A stretch of 64,000 bases of DNA from Myxococcota bacterium (GTDB lineage Bacteria; Myxococcota_A; UBA9160; UBA4427). The stretch is taken from positions 2,046,001 to 2,110,000 of the forward strand of contig JAWKRT010000001.1 of assembly GCA_041389495.1 (NCBI GenBank), given 5' to 3'. Below are positions 43,264 to 51,588 of this stretch, piece after piece. The notes beneath the pieces were generated by a model. The model was not told where the DNA came from, did not search any database, and was given only the letters and a program-made list of their open reading frames with translations. How positions within the stretch are numbered: position 1 is the first letter of the stretch; the number at the start of each line of letters is the position of its first letter. The translations under genes were made by a program, and so were the position numbers.

Positions 43264-44502
43264 TCAGCCGAGCGCGCCCGCGGCGCGCTTGCTCGCGATC
43301 GCGTCGGCCGAGAGGCCGAGCACGCTCGCGAGCACCTGGTCGGTGTGCTCGCCGACCTCGGGCGCCATCGTCGGGACGGGCAGCGGCGCGCCGTTCACGA
43401 AGACCGGCAGCGGCAGCTGCTCGCAGCCGACGGCCTCGATCGGCAGGAAGCCCATGCGCGCCTGGAACTGCGGATCGTCGCCGAGCGAGCGCGCCGTGTT
43501 GAACGGCGCGATCGGCGTGTTCTGCTCGTTCCCGAACGCGAGCCACTCCTTCACGGTCTTCCCGAGGAAGATCGTCTTGAGCTCGGCCTGCAGCTCGAGG
43601 TTGCCGCGCGCGTGGTCGGCGTACTTGCTCCCCGGCCACTTCTCGAAGAGGTCCGTGCGGCCGACGCCGGCGCAGAAGTTCTTCCAGAACGCCTGCTCCG
43701 AGGCCATGAAGAGGACGTGGCCGTCCTTGCACTCGTAGGCCTGGTAGCGGACGCCCTCCCACATGCCGGCGAGGCCGGCCGGGCGGCGCTCGTAGTCGTC
43801 GGACGGGTTGCCCGTGACCTCGTCCTCGGGGCGCAGGTACGCGCGCTCCGACTCGATCCGGTACCAGTCCATGTAGGCGGCCGCGTCCGACTGGGCCATC
43901 TCCATCTCGCAGCCCTGGCCCGTCGCGCGCGCCTGGATGACGCCGGCGAGGATGGCGATCGCGCCGAGCATCGGGCCGACGTTGATGCCCACGTTCGGCA
44001 TCGTCGGCGGGATGCGCTTGAAGCCCTTGTCGTCCTCGACGGGCTGCACGATGCCGCTCCACGTGTCGTAGGCGATGCCGTGGCTCGGCATGTCCTTGTA
44101 CGGGCCGGTCGCGCCGTAGCCCGAGAGCGTCGCGAACACGATCTTCGGGTTGACCTTCTTCAGGTCCTCGTAGCCGAGGCCGAGCTTCGCGAGCGAGCCC
44201 GGCCGCATCGCCTCGACGACGACGTCCGCCTTCGCGACCAGGTCCTTGTAGAGCTGCTTGCCCTCGTCGCTCTTGAGGTTCAGGCAGATGCTCTTCTTGC
44301 CGCGGTGCGTGTGCAGGTGGAGCAGCGAGACGCCCTTCACGATGGGCCACGTCATCTGGCGGATGTAGTCGCCGGAGGGCGGCTCGACCTTGATGACGTC
44401 GGCGCCGAGGTCGGCGAAGAAGGTGGCGACGTGGCCGGGGCCGAGCAGGCTCGACTCGATCACGCGAAGGCCGGAGAGCGGCTTCTGGGGGGCGTCGTTC
44501 AC
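43264..44502 (-). CDS. class III CoA-transferase (CaiB/BaiF type)
   Basis: This 412-aa protein has the CoA-transferase III layout: LRVIESSLLGPGHVATFFADLGADVIKVEPP at the start (shortened here), SGYGATGPY, MAQSDAAAYM with the catalytic Asp and GRTDLFEKW. Such enzymes move CoA between carboxylates. Relatives include bile-acid and carnitine CoA-transferases, so CoA recycling onto a steroid acid is plausible here. It is divergent from the LLM gene at 44658 and faces the 40-bp palindrome. Confidence 0.88.
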   Translation of the reverse strand: MNDAPQKPLSGLRVIESSLLGPGHVATFFADLGADVIKVEPPSGDYIRQMTWPIVKGVSLLHLHTHRGKKSICLNLKSDEGKQLYKDLVAKADVVVEAMRPGSLAKLGLGYEDLKKVNPKIVFATLSGYGATGPYKDMPSHGIAYDTWSGIVQPVEDDKGFKRIPPTMPNVGINVGPMLGAIAILAGVIQARATGQGCEMEMAQSDAAAYMDWYRIESERAYLRPEDEVTGNPSDDYERRPAGLAGMWEGVRYQAYECKDGHVLFMASEQAFWKNFCAGVGRTDLFEKWPGSKYADHARGNLELQAELKTIFLGKTVKEWLAFGNEQNTPIAPFNTARSLGDDPQFQARMGFLPIEAVGCEQLPLPVFVNGAPLPVPTMAPEVGEHTDQVLASVLGLSADAIASKRAAGALG

Positions 44503-44657
44503 GGCGGGGCTCCTGTCGTTCCGGTCGAGACGCGAGGGCGCGGGCTTCGCCTCGTCGACTCGAACGCATCCTGGGTGAGAGGCCGCGCAGCATAGCCGAC
44601 GGCGCGCGCCGTGCGCCCGGGGTAGGATGCGCCCCCGCCCGAGGAGGACGCGCGCGC

Positions 44658-45509
44658 ATGCACGTCGGAGTCACGATCCACGCGACCGACCAGACGATGG
44701 ACCCGGTCGAGGTCGCGGTCGAAGCGGAGGCGCGCGGCTTCCACTCGTTCTACGTCCCCGAGCACACGCACATCCCCGCGAGCCGACGCACGCCCGCGCC
44801 GACGGGCGACGCCGAGCTCGCCGTCGAGTACTACCGCACGCTCGACCCGTACATCGTGATCGCGGCCGCCGGCGCGCGCACGCGGCACATCCGGCTCGGC
44901 ACCGGGATCGGCCTCGTCGCACAGCACGATCACCTCACCTTCGCGAAGCAGCTCGCGACGCTCGATCGCGTCACGCAGGGCCGGCTCGTGCTCGGGATCG
45001 GCTTCGGCTGGAACCACGAGGAGATGGAGAACCACGGCATCGACGTGAAGCGGCGTCGCGAGCTCGTGCGCGAGAAGATGCTCGCGATGCGCGAGCTGTG
45101 GACGAAGGAGGTGGCCGCCTATCACGGCGACCTCGTGCGCTTCGAGCCGAGCTACGCCTGGCCGAAGCCCGTGCAGCAGCCGGGGCCGCGCACGCTGATC
45201 GGCGGCGCGCCCGGGCCGAAGCTCTTCGCGCAGATCGCCGAGTATGCCGACGGCTGGATGCCGATCGGCGGCGCGGGCATGGCCGCCGCGCTCGAGGACC
45301 TCCGCAAGCGCTTCGACGCGAACGGCCGCGACCCGGCCGCGATGCACGTCGTGCCGTTCGGCGTGCTCCCGAGCGACGAGAAGCTCGCCTACTACCGCGA
45401 GCTGGGCGTCACCGAGGCCGTGCTGCGCCTGCCCGCGGCGGGGCGGGACGCGGTGCTCGCGGCGCTCGATTCGTTCGTCCCCTTCGCGGAGCGCTTCGCC
45501 GATCGCTAG
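44658..45509 (+). CDS. LLM-class F420-dependent oxidoreductase
   Basis: This 283-aa LLM protein has VGVTIHATDQ, FYVPEHTHIP, IRLGTGIGLVAQHDH, LVLGIGFGWNHEEMENHG and LIGGAPGPKLF. This matches the Rv2161c-like F420 subfamily rather than the one at 17881. The ATG is preceded by GAGGAGG. Its TAG stop shares the palindrome CTAG with the stop of the convergent SDR. An LLM oxidoreductase also stands next to ltp3/ltp4 in mycobacteria, though of another subgroup. Confidence 0.85.
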   Translation: MHVGVTIHATDQTMDPVEVAVEAEARGFHSFYVPEHTHIPASRRTPAPTGDAELAVEYYRTLDPYIVIAAAGARTRHIRLGTGIGLVAQHDHLTFAKQLATLDRVTQGRLVLGIGFGWNHEEMENHGIDVKRRRELVREKMLAMRELWTKEVAAYHGDLVRFEPSYAWPKPVQQPGPRTLIGGAPGPKLFAQIAEYADGWMPIGGAGMAAALEDLRKRFDANGRDPAAMHVVPFGVLPSDEKLAYYRELGVTEAVLRLPAAGRDAVLAALDSFVPFAERFADR

Positions 45510-46309
45510 GCGACGTGCGGGCCGCCCTGCGCCGCGCAGCCGCCGTCGACGACGAGCGTCGCGCCCGTCACGTAGCGCGCCGCGTCGCTCGCGAGGAAGA
45601 CGGCCGCGCCCTTCACGTCCTCCGCGACACCGAGGCGACCGATCGGGATCGTCGTGAGGTAGCGCGCGAGGCGCTCGTCGCTCTTCTTCAGGAAGCGCGC
45701 CATGTCGGTGTCGAAGCTCCCGAGCGCGAGCGCGTTCACCCGGATGCCGTGCGGGATCCACTTGGCGGCGAGGTCGCGTGTCATCGCCTCGAGCGCGCCC
45801 TTGCTCGCGGAGTAGGCCACGACCGGCTGGTGCTCCTCCTTCGCGCCGAGTCGCGCGTTGATGGACGACACGTTCACGATGCTCCCGCCGCCGCGCTCGC
45901 GCATCGCGCGCGCACACTGCTGCGCCAGGTGGAAGGCGCCGCGCGCGTTCACGGCGAACACCTCGTCCCAGCCGTCGAGCGGGTAGTCGAACGTGGGCGC
46001 CGCGACGATCACGGCGGCGTTGTTGACGAGCGCGTCGACGGCGCCGAGCTCGCGCCGCGCGAACGCGACGAGCGCGACGACGTCGTCCGCGCTCGCGACG
46101 TCGAAGGCGAAGGGGAGGGCGCGGCGGCCCGTGGCCCGCGCGATCTCCTCCGCGGCGCGCGCGGCGCCGTCCGCCCCGCGCGCCGCGACGACGACGTCGG
46201 CGCCCGCCTCGGCGAGCCCTTCGGCGATCCACCGCCCGATGCCGCGGCTCGCGCCGGTGACGATCGCCGCGCGGCCCGAGAGATCGAAGAGCGCCGGGGT
46301 CGCCGTCAT
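45506..46309 (-). CDS. short-chain dehydrogenase/reductase
   Basis: This 267-aa SDR has TGASRGIGR, VVVAARGADG (no Asp after strand 2, so probably NADP-dependent), NNAAVIV, SSINAR with the active Ser, and YSASKGA. It starts at ATG 46309; the stretch before is Ser/Thr-rich and non-conserved. It follows ltp3 by 13 bp and probably belongs to the same operon, whose order is DUF35, DUF35, ltp4, ltp3, SDR. Confidence 0.85.
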   Translation of the reverse strand: MTATPALFDLSGRAAIVTGASRGIGRWIAEGLAEAGADVVVAARGADGAARAAEEIARATGRRALPFAFDVASADDVVALVAFARRELGAVDALVNNAAVIVAAPTFDYPLDGWDEVFAVNARGAFHLAQQCARAMRERGGGSIVNVSSINARLGAKEEHQPVVAYSASKGALEAMTRDLAAKWIPHGIRVNALALGSFDTDMARFLKKSDERLARYLTTIPIGRLGVAEDVKGAAVFLASDAARYVTGATLVVDGGCAAQGGPHVA

Positions 46310-46322
46310 GCCGCGCGTCGCG

Positions 46323-47480
46323 CTAGAGCGGGTCGCTCGCGACGATCCAGTTGGAGAAGTACTGCGAGCCACCGCCGTAGGCGTTGCCGAGCGCCTTCCG
46401 CGCGCCGTCGACCTGATGCTCGCCCGCCATGCCGCGCACCTGCAGCGCCGCCTCCGCGAAGCGCAGCATGCCCGACGCGCCGATCGGGTTCGACGACAGC
46501 ACGCCGCCCGACATGTTCACCGGGAAGTCGCCGCCGATCTCGGTCGCGCCCTCGTACGTCATCTTCCAGCCCTGGCCCGGCTCGGCGATGCCGAAGCTCT
46601 CCATCCACATGGGCTCGAACCAGCTGAAGGGCACGTAGATCTCCGCGCAGTCGATCTCCTTGCGCGGGTTCGCGATGCCGGCCGCCTTGTAGACGGCGGC
46701 CGCCGCGTCGTTCGCGGCCCGCGGGTTCACCTGGTCGCGGCCCGCGAACATCGTCGGCTCGGTGCGCATCGCCGTCGCGTGCACCCACGCGGCGGGCTTC
46801 CTGCTCGCCCGCGCGCGCTCTTCGTCGCCGATCACCATCGCGCACGCGCCGTCCGACGACGGGCACGACTCGAGGAAGCGGATCGGGTCCCACAGCATGG
46901 GCGAGTTCTGGATCATCTCGAAGGAGATGTCCGGGATCTTCAGGTGCGCGTAGGGGTTCTTGAGCGCGTTCCTGCGATCCTTCAGCGCGACGCGGATGCC
47001 CGTGTCCTCGGGCGCGCCCGAGCGCTGGATGTAGCCGCGGATCAGCGGCGCGAAGAAGCCGCCCGCGCCCGCGACGACGCTCTGCTGGAAGGGCAGGCCG
47101 ATCGAGAGCGCCCACATCGCGTTCGACTCGCTCTGCTTCTCGTACGCGACGGTGAGCACGGTGCGGTGGATGCCGGCCTTCACGAGGCTGTTGGCGACGA
47201 TCGCCGTGCTGCCACCGACCGAGCCCGCGGTGTGCACGCGCAGCATCGGCTTGTGCGCGCCGCCGAGCGCGTCGACGAGGAACAGCTCCGGCATCATGAC
47301 GCCCTCGAACATGTCGGGGGCCTTCCCGATCACGACGGCGTCGATGTCCTTCCAGTCGAGCTCCGCGTCCTCGAGCGCGCGCTTCGCGGCCTCGCGCACG
47401 AGCCCGACCTGCGAGACGTCGAGGCGCTTGGCGTCGAGCTTCGTCTGCCCGACGCCGATCACGGCGCTGCGCACGGCCAT
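46323..47480 (-). CDS. ltp3: Ltp3-like thiolase-fold aldolase subunit
   Basis: This 385-aa SCPx-type thiolase matches what I recall of Ltp3: VGQTKLDAKRLDVSQVGLVR, KAPDMFEGVMMPELFL, HTAGSVGGSTAIV, YVPFSWFEPMWME and VLSSNPIGASG. With Ltp4 it forms an aldolase for C24-branched sterol side chains in actinobacteria. It begins one base after the ltp4 stop (TAG C ATG). A GSVGG in place of the condensing Cys fits aldolase rather than thiolase action. Confidence 0.85.
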   Translation of the reverse strand: MAVRSAVIGVGQTKLDAKRLDVSQVGLVREAAKRALEDAELDWKDIDAVVIGKAPDMFEGVMMPELFLVDALGGAHKPMLRVHTAGSVGGSTAIVANSLVKAGIHRTVLTVAYEKQSESNAMWALSIGLPFQQSVVAGAGGFFAPLIRGYIQRSGAPEDTGIRVALKDRRNALKNPYAHLKIPDISFEMIQNSPMLWDPIRFLESCPSSDGACAMVIGDEERARASRKPAAWVHATAMRTEPTMFAGRDQVNPRAANDAAAAVYKAAGIANPRKEIDCAEIYVPFSWFEPMWMESFGIAEPGQGWKMTYEGATEIGGDFPVNMSGGVLSSNPIGASGMLRFAEAALQVRGMAGEHQVDGARKALGNAYGGGSQYFSNWIVASDPL

Positions 47481-47481
47481 G

Positions 47482-48561
47482 CTATTCGCCCTCCAGGACG
47501 CAGACGAGGTTCTGCTGCAGGCACGGGCCCTGGGTCGCGTGCGCGACCGCGCGCCGCCCGCGGCCCGCGCGGATCTGGCGCACGGCTTCGCCGATGCGCG
47601 CGAGCCCCGCGACCATCATCGGGTTCGCCGCCGTCGCGCCGCCCGAGCGGTTCACGATCGCCGGGTCACCGATCCCGAGCGCCTCGCGCAGGATGAGCTC
47701 CTGGTGTGCGTAGGGCGCGTGCAGCTCGGCGAGGTCGACCGGCCCGTCGTGCACGCCGGCGGCGTCGGCTGCCGCCTTCGTCGACGCCGACGTCGCGAGG
47801 TCGCGCAGCCCGAGGCCCATCGGCTCGCAGCGGTGCTCGATGCCGCGGATCCACACCGGTGCCTGCCCCGACTTCGCGCACGCGCGCCGCGCCGTGTCGC
47901 CGGCGGCGATCACGATCGCCGCCGCGCCGTCCGTCACCGGCGGCAGCGCGTGCGCGCGCAGCGGCGACGCGACGCACGGCTCCGCGAGCAGCGCGTCGAT
48001 GTCGACGTCGCCCGTGACGAGCGCGTCCGGGTTCGCCTTCGCCGCGGCGAGGTTCTTGGCGACGACGGCGGCGACGTCGCGTTCGCTCGCCTTGCCGGAG
48101 TCGATCAGCGCGCGCGCCTGCAGTGCGGCGAGGCTGTGCGCGTCGGGCGCGAGCGGCCCGACCGTGTACGGGTCGAGCTGCAGCGTCAGCACTTCTTCGA
48201 TCGTGCCCATCGACGCGCGCCCGAAGCAGAAGCAGAGCGCCGAGTCGACTTCGCCCGTCTGGATCTTGACCCACGCCTCGTAGAGCGCCCACGCGCCGTC
48301 CATCTCGACGTGCGACTCGCTGATCGGCGGCCAGGCGCCGAGCGCGTCGACCGCGTGCACGAACGCGAACGACTGGCCGGCGATGTAGTCCGTGCTCCCC
48401 GAGCACGTGAAGCCGATCTCCTCCTTCGCGAGGCCGGACGTCTCGTACAGCTCGCCGACCAGCGGGATCAGCATCTCCGCGTCGTTGAGCCGCGCGTTCG
48501 CGAGGAAGGGCGACGACTGGGTGTAGGCGACGACGGCGACGTCGCGCAGTGCGCTCGGCAT
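47482..48561 (-). CDS. ltp4: Ltp4-like thiolase-fold aldolase subunit
   Basis: This 359-aa protein matches the Ltp4 pattern: FTCSGSTDYIAGQSFAFV, PPISESHVEMDGAWALYEA, IEEVLTLQLDPYTV, IVNRSGGATAANPMMVAG and HATQGPCLQQNLVCVLEG. Ltp4 pairs with Ltp3; the downstream ltp3 gene starts one base after its stop. Its own ATG shares the A of the DUF35 stop (TGATG), so the two are coupled. The partner DUF35 proteins probably dock on it as in the Ltp2-ChsH2 complex. Confidence 0.85.
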   Translation of the reverse strand: MPSALRDVAVVAYTQSSPFLANARLNDAEMLIPLVGELYETSGLAKEEIGFTCSGSTDYIAGQSFAFVHAVDALGAWPPISESHVEMDGAWALYEAWVKIQTGEVDSALCFCFGRASMGTIEEVLTLQLDPYTVGPLAPDAHSLAALQARALIDSGKASERDVAAVVAKNLAAAKANPDALVTGDVDIDALLAEPCVASPLRAHALPPVTDGAAAIVIAAGDTARRACAKSGQAPVWIRGIEHRCEPMGLGLRDLATSASTKAAADAAGVHDGPVDLAELHAPYAHQELILREALGIGDPAIVNRSGGATAANPMMVAGLARIGEAVRQIRAGRGRRAVAHATQGPCLQQNLVCVLEGE

Positions 48562-49058
48562 CAGAAGAGGTCCTTGTACTTTTCGTAGGGGACGTCGGGC
48601 TCGCCCGTCGGCTCGAAGTACTCGATGTTCTCGAAGCTCGTCGTCCACTCGCTCTCGGGCTTCCAGACGGCGCGCACGCGCATGCCCATGCGCACGGTCG
48701 CGACGTCGACGTTGCGGATGAGGCAGTGGAACGCGATGTGCGAGCCGTCGAGCAGCACCTGCCCGCCCACGTAGGGGAGCTCGATCTGGATGTTGGCCGA
48801 CGGCACGCGGATCACGGAGTAGGTGACCAGCGTGCCGGTGTCGGCGACCGGGACGTCGCGCTCGGTCGCGACGCCGCAGCGCGGGCACGCGCCGCGCGGC
48901 GGCACGTAGACCATCCGGCACTTCGGGCACTCCTGGCCGACGATCTTGCCCTTCGCGAGGTTGCGCAGGAAGCGGCTGGTCGCCCGGCCCGGCGTGTAGT
49001 GATAGGCGACGCGCGACGGCGTCACGATGCTCTTGACCGGCTCGTTCGCGTCGCTCAT
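48561..49058 (-). CDS. DUF35 (zinc ribbon-OB) protein
   Basis: This 165-aa protein has a rubredoxin-like zinc ribbon with CPKC and CPRC (CPKCRMVYVPPRGACPRC) and an OB-fold strand set ending MRVRAVWKPE. DUF35 proteins serve as partners of thiolase-fold aldolases such as Ltp2. It is coupled to both neighbours (ATGA with the upstream protein, TGATG with ltp4). A short Tyr/Pro-rich tail ends the protein. Confidence 0.82.
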   Translation of the reverse strand: MSDANEPVKSIVTPSRVAYHYTPGRATSRFLRNLAKGKIVGQECPKCRMVYVPPRGACPRCGVATERDVPVADTGTLVTYSVIRVPSANIQIELPYVGGQVLLDGSHIAFHCLIRNVDVATVRMGMRVRAVWKPESEWTTSFENIEYFEPTGEPDVPYEKYKDLF

Positions 49059-49522
49059 CGCGCGCCTCCCTCGGCGGGCACGAAGCCCGCGATGTCGCGG
49101 ATGCTCCCGACGCGCTCGGCGGCCCACTCGACCGTCACGCGCATGCCCGTGCGCACGTCGCTCTCGCGCGCCGCGCGCACGACGTGCAGGAAGGCGACGT
49201 CGGCGCCGTCGAGCTTCACGAGCGCGAAGGCGAAGGGCTCGCGGCACGGGTGCGAGGCCCGCGGCGCGGCGATCCACGTGAAGCCCTCGACGGTGCCGCC
49301 CGGGCCGACGGCGACCCACTCGTCGAGCGCGTCGTCGCCCGTCAGCGGGTCGTACTCCATGGGCGGAACGAGCACGCGGCCCGAGGCCGTCCGGTTGCCC
49401 TCGATCACGCCGTCGCGCAGGCCCGTGAAGAAGCGGCTCAGCACGGGCCCGAGCGAGCGCCGGTACGGGTACTCCATCACGTGCGGGGCGGAGAGGATCC
49501 CGTCGTCGCCGAGCTGCGTCAT
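49055..49522 (-). CDS. DUF35-like OB-fold protein lacking zinc ribbon
   Basis: This 155-aa protein resembles the OB-fold half of DUF35 (PFAFALVKLDGADVAFLHVV, VRTGMRVTVEWA) but has only one Cys, so the zinc ribbon is absent. It is the first gene of the ltp3/ltp4 operon and overlaps the next DUF35 gene by four bases. In actinobacteria I recall one longer protein (Rv3521 type) at this place, so here the two halves may be split into separate subunits. Confidence 0.72.
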   Translation of the reverse strand: MTQLGDDGILSAPHVMEYPYRRSLGPVLSRFFTGLRDGVIEGNRTASGRVLVPPMEYDPLTGDDALDEWVAVGPGGTVEGFTWIAAPRASHPCREPFAFALVKLDGADVAFLHVVRAARESDVRTGMRVTVEWAAERVGSIRDIAGFVPAEGGAR

Positions 49523-49637
49523 CGAGGACTCCGTTCGCCCGCGTCGCTCGCGGTGCGCGGGCCGCGACGAGCGCGTCGGCGGACGGAACGGAGCGGGCGG
49601 GATGGAAGGATCAGGGAAGCGTTCGATCGGTGCGGAG

Positions 49638-49713
49638 TGGTGGAGCCGATGGGGGTCGAACCCACGACCTCGTGAATGCCATTCACGCGCTCTCCCAACT
49701 GAGCTACGGCCCC
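49638..49713 (-). tRNA. tRNA-Ala (anticodon GGC)
   Basis: This 76-nt tRNA has an acceptor stem GGGGCCG/CGGCTCC with one G-U pair, D arm GCTCAGTTGGGAGAGC, anticodon stem CGTGA/TCACG with loop ATGGCAT, T arm GTGGG/CCCAT and an encoded CCA. Confidence 0.95.
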
Positions 49714-49923
49714 ACGGAGGCGCGGAACCTACCTCCGGGGGGTGACACTGTCAAAGCATCGCGGGGCGCGGATCGGGCCGCGTCGCGGCGCGCGTGCGCG
49801 TCGACGGATGCGCGCGCAGCCGGCCCGGCGATGCGTCGCGCCGCGCGACGCGCGCGGCTGGCGCGCTGGTCATCGTTGGGCCGATTCGCGATGATCGCGC
49901 GGCCGCCATCGCGGCGCGGGCCG

Positions 49924-50010
49924 GCCGGAGTGGCGGAACTGGCAGACGCAGGGGACTCAAAATCCCCCGGCCGCGAGGCCGTGCGGGTTCGATTCCCGCC
50001 TCCGGCACCA
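49924..50010 (+). tRNA. tRNA-Leu (anticodon CAA)
   Basis: This 87-nt class II tRNA has acceptor stem GCCGGAG/CTCCGGC, anticodon stem GGGGA/TCCCC with loop CTCAAAA, a long variable arm (GGCCGCGAGGCC), T arm GCGGG/CCCGC and an encoded CCA. Confidence 0.95.
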
Positions 50011-50060
50011 CGTGCGCGACCGACCGCGACGCCGTCCGGCTCCTGGAGTACCCCCTTGCG

Positions 50061-50393
50061 ATGACGATGCCGCCGTCCGCCGCCCGCCGCCGCACCGCGC
50101 GCGCTCTCGCGCTGGCGGTGCTCGTCGCGTTCGCGAGCGCGGCGCCCGCCGCGGCCGACACGCGCGCGTTCACCGGACGCATCGTGCGCGTGAGCGGCTC
50201 GACCGTCACCGTCGACAACCGCATGGGCGACGAGCTCTCCTTCGCGCGCACCGAGGCCACGCGCGTCGTCGGTCTCAAGAATGGGTGGGACGCGCTCGCG
50301 AAGGGCGACTGGGTGAGCGTCGCCTGGAAGTTCGTCGACAAGCCCGCGAAGGCGTACGAGGTGCGCGTCCTCCCGCCGCGCGACGACGACTGA
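50061..50393 (+). CDS. small secreted OB-fold-like protein
   Basis: This 110-aa protein has a signal peptide (basic start, ALALAVLVAFASAAPAAA, cut near ADT). The mature part has a repeated strand pattern (FTGRIVRVSGSTVTVDN, GDWVSVAWKF) like small beta-barrel proteins. It is followed 17 bp later by the MoeB/rhodanese gene. Function unknown. The ATG at 50061 or that at 50067 could start it; GGAG is rather far upstream. Confidence 0.65.
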   Translation: MTMPPSAARRRTARALALAVLVAFASAAPAAADTRAFTGRIVRVSGSTVTVDNRMGDELSFARTEATRVVGLKNGWDALAKGDWVSVAWKFVDKPAKAYEVRVLPPRDDD

Positions 50394-50410
50394 CGCGCGC
50401 GAGGGTCGCG

Positions 50411-51568
50411 ATGCAGGAAGCCCCGCCGCTGCGCCCCGAGCAGTTCGAACGCTATCGGCGCCACCTGACGCTGCCCGAGGTCGGGCTCGAGGGGCAGCGG
50501 CGGCTGCTCGACGCGAGCGTGCTGCTGATCGGCGCGGGCGGGCTCGGCAGCCCGCTCGCGCTGTACCTCGCCGCCGCCGGCGTCGGCCGCATCGGCCTCG
50601 TCGACGCCGACGTCGTCGACGTCTCGAACCTGCAGCGCCAGATCCTCTACGCCACGCGCGACGTCGGCCGCCCGAAGGTCGAGGTCGCGGCCGAGCGACT
50701 GCGCGCGCTGAATCCGGACGTCGAGGTCGTGCCGCACGCGCTGCGCCTCACGTCCGCGAACGCGCTCGACGTGCTCGGCGGCTACGACGTCGTCGTCGAC
50801 GGCACCGACAACTTCCCGACGCGGTACCTGAGCAACGACGCGTGCGTGCTGCTCGGCGTGCCCAACGTGTACGGCTCGATCTTCCGCTTCGAAGGGCAGG
50901 CGAGCGTGTTCGATGCGCGCTCGGGCCCCTGCTACCGCTGCCTCTATCCGGAGCCGCCGCCGCCGGGCGCCGTGCCGTCGTGCGCCGAGGGCGGCGTGCT
51001 CGGCGTGCTGCCCGCGATCGTCGCGTCGATCCAGGCGACCGAGACCGTGAAGCTGCTGCTCGGCGCGGGACGCACGCTGGTCGGGAGGCTCCTCCTGTAC
51101 GACGCGCTCGCGATGGAGTTCAGCGAGTTCAAGCTCGCGAAGGATCCCGACTGCCCGGCCTGCGGCGCGCACCCGACGCTGACGCGGCTCGTCGACTACG
51201 AGGGCTTCTGCGGCCTGCCGAGCGCGGGCGACGCCGAGCCGCCCGTCGCGCAGGTGTCGGCCGCCGCGTTCGCGGCGCGGCGCGCGCGCGGCGACGACGC
51301 GCTGCTGCTCGACGTGCGCGAGCCCGACGAGCACGCCCGCGCGCACATCGCGGGCGCGCAGCTCGTTCCACTCGGCGAGCTCGGCGAGCGGCTCGGTGAG
51401 CTCGCCGCGTTCCGCGCGCGGCCGGTCGTCGTGCACTGCCACCACGGCGGGCGCAGCGAGAAGGCCTGCCGGCTGCTGCGCGCCGCGGGCTTCGAGCGCG
51501 TCGAGAACCTCGACGGCGGGATCGAGGCGTGGTCGGTCACCGTCGACCCGTCCGTGCCCCGTTATTAG
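50411..51568 (+). CDS. moeB: MoeB/ThiF-type E1 adenylyltransferase with rhodanese domain
   Basis: This 385-aa protein has an E1-like domain (GAGGLGSP ATP loop, NLQRQILY, DGTDNF, zinc Cys pairs CYRC and CPAC) and a C-terminal rhodanese domain with active Cys in VVHCHHGGRS. This is the MoeZ/MOCS3 arrangement: it adenylates the Gly-Gly end of a MoaD/ThiS-like protein and passes sulfur to it. The MoaD-like protein at 8134 could be a substrate. Single-enzyme sulfur-transfer proteins like this serve molybdopterin, thiamine or tRNA thiolation. Confidence 0.88.
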   Translation: MQEAPPLRPEQFERYRRHLTLPEVGLEGQRRLLDASVLLIGAGGLGSPLALYLAAAGVGRIGLVDADVVDVSNLQRQILYATRDVGRPKVEVAAERLRALNPDVEVVPHALRLTSANALDVLGGYDVVVDGTDNFPTRYLSNDACVLLGVPNVYGSIFRFEGQASVFDARSGPCYRCLYPEPPPPGAVPSCAEGGVLGVLPAIVASIQATETVKLLLGAGRTLVGRLLLYDALAMEFSEFKLAKDPDCPACGAHPTLTRLVDYEGFCGLPSAGDAEPPVAQVSAAAFAARRARGDDALLLDVREPDEHARAHIAGAQLVPLGELGERLGELAAFRARPVVVHCHHGGRSEKACRLLRAAGFERVENLDGGIEAWSVTVDPSVPRY

Positions 51569-51588
51569 GCCGCGGGCGGGGCGGGCGG

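Noticed and set aside
49523..50060. Integration site or mobile element at the tRNA-Ala/tRNA-Leu pair
   Set aside because: No integrase gene, direct repeat of a tRNA end or change in base composition was seen.
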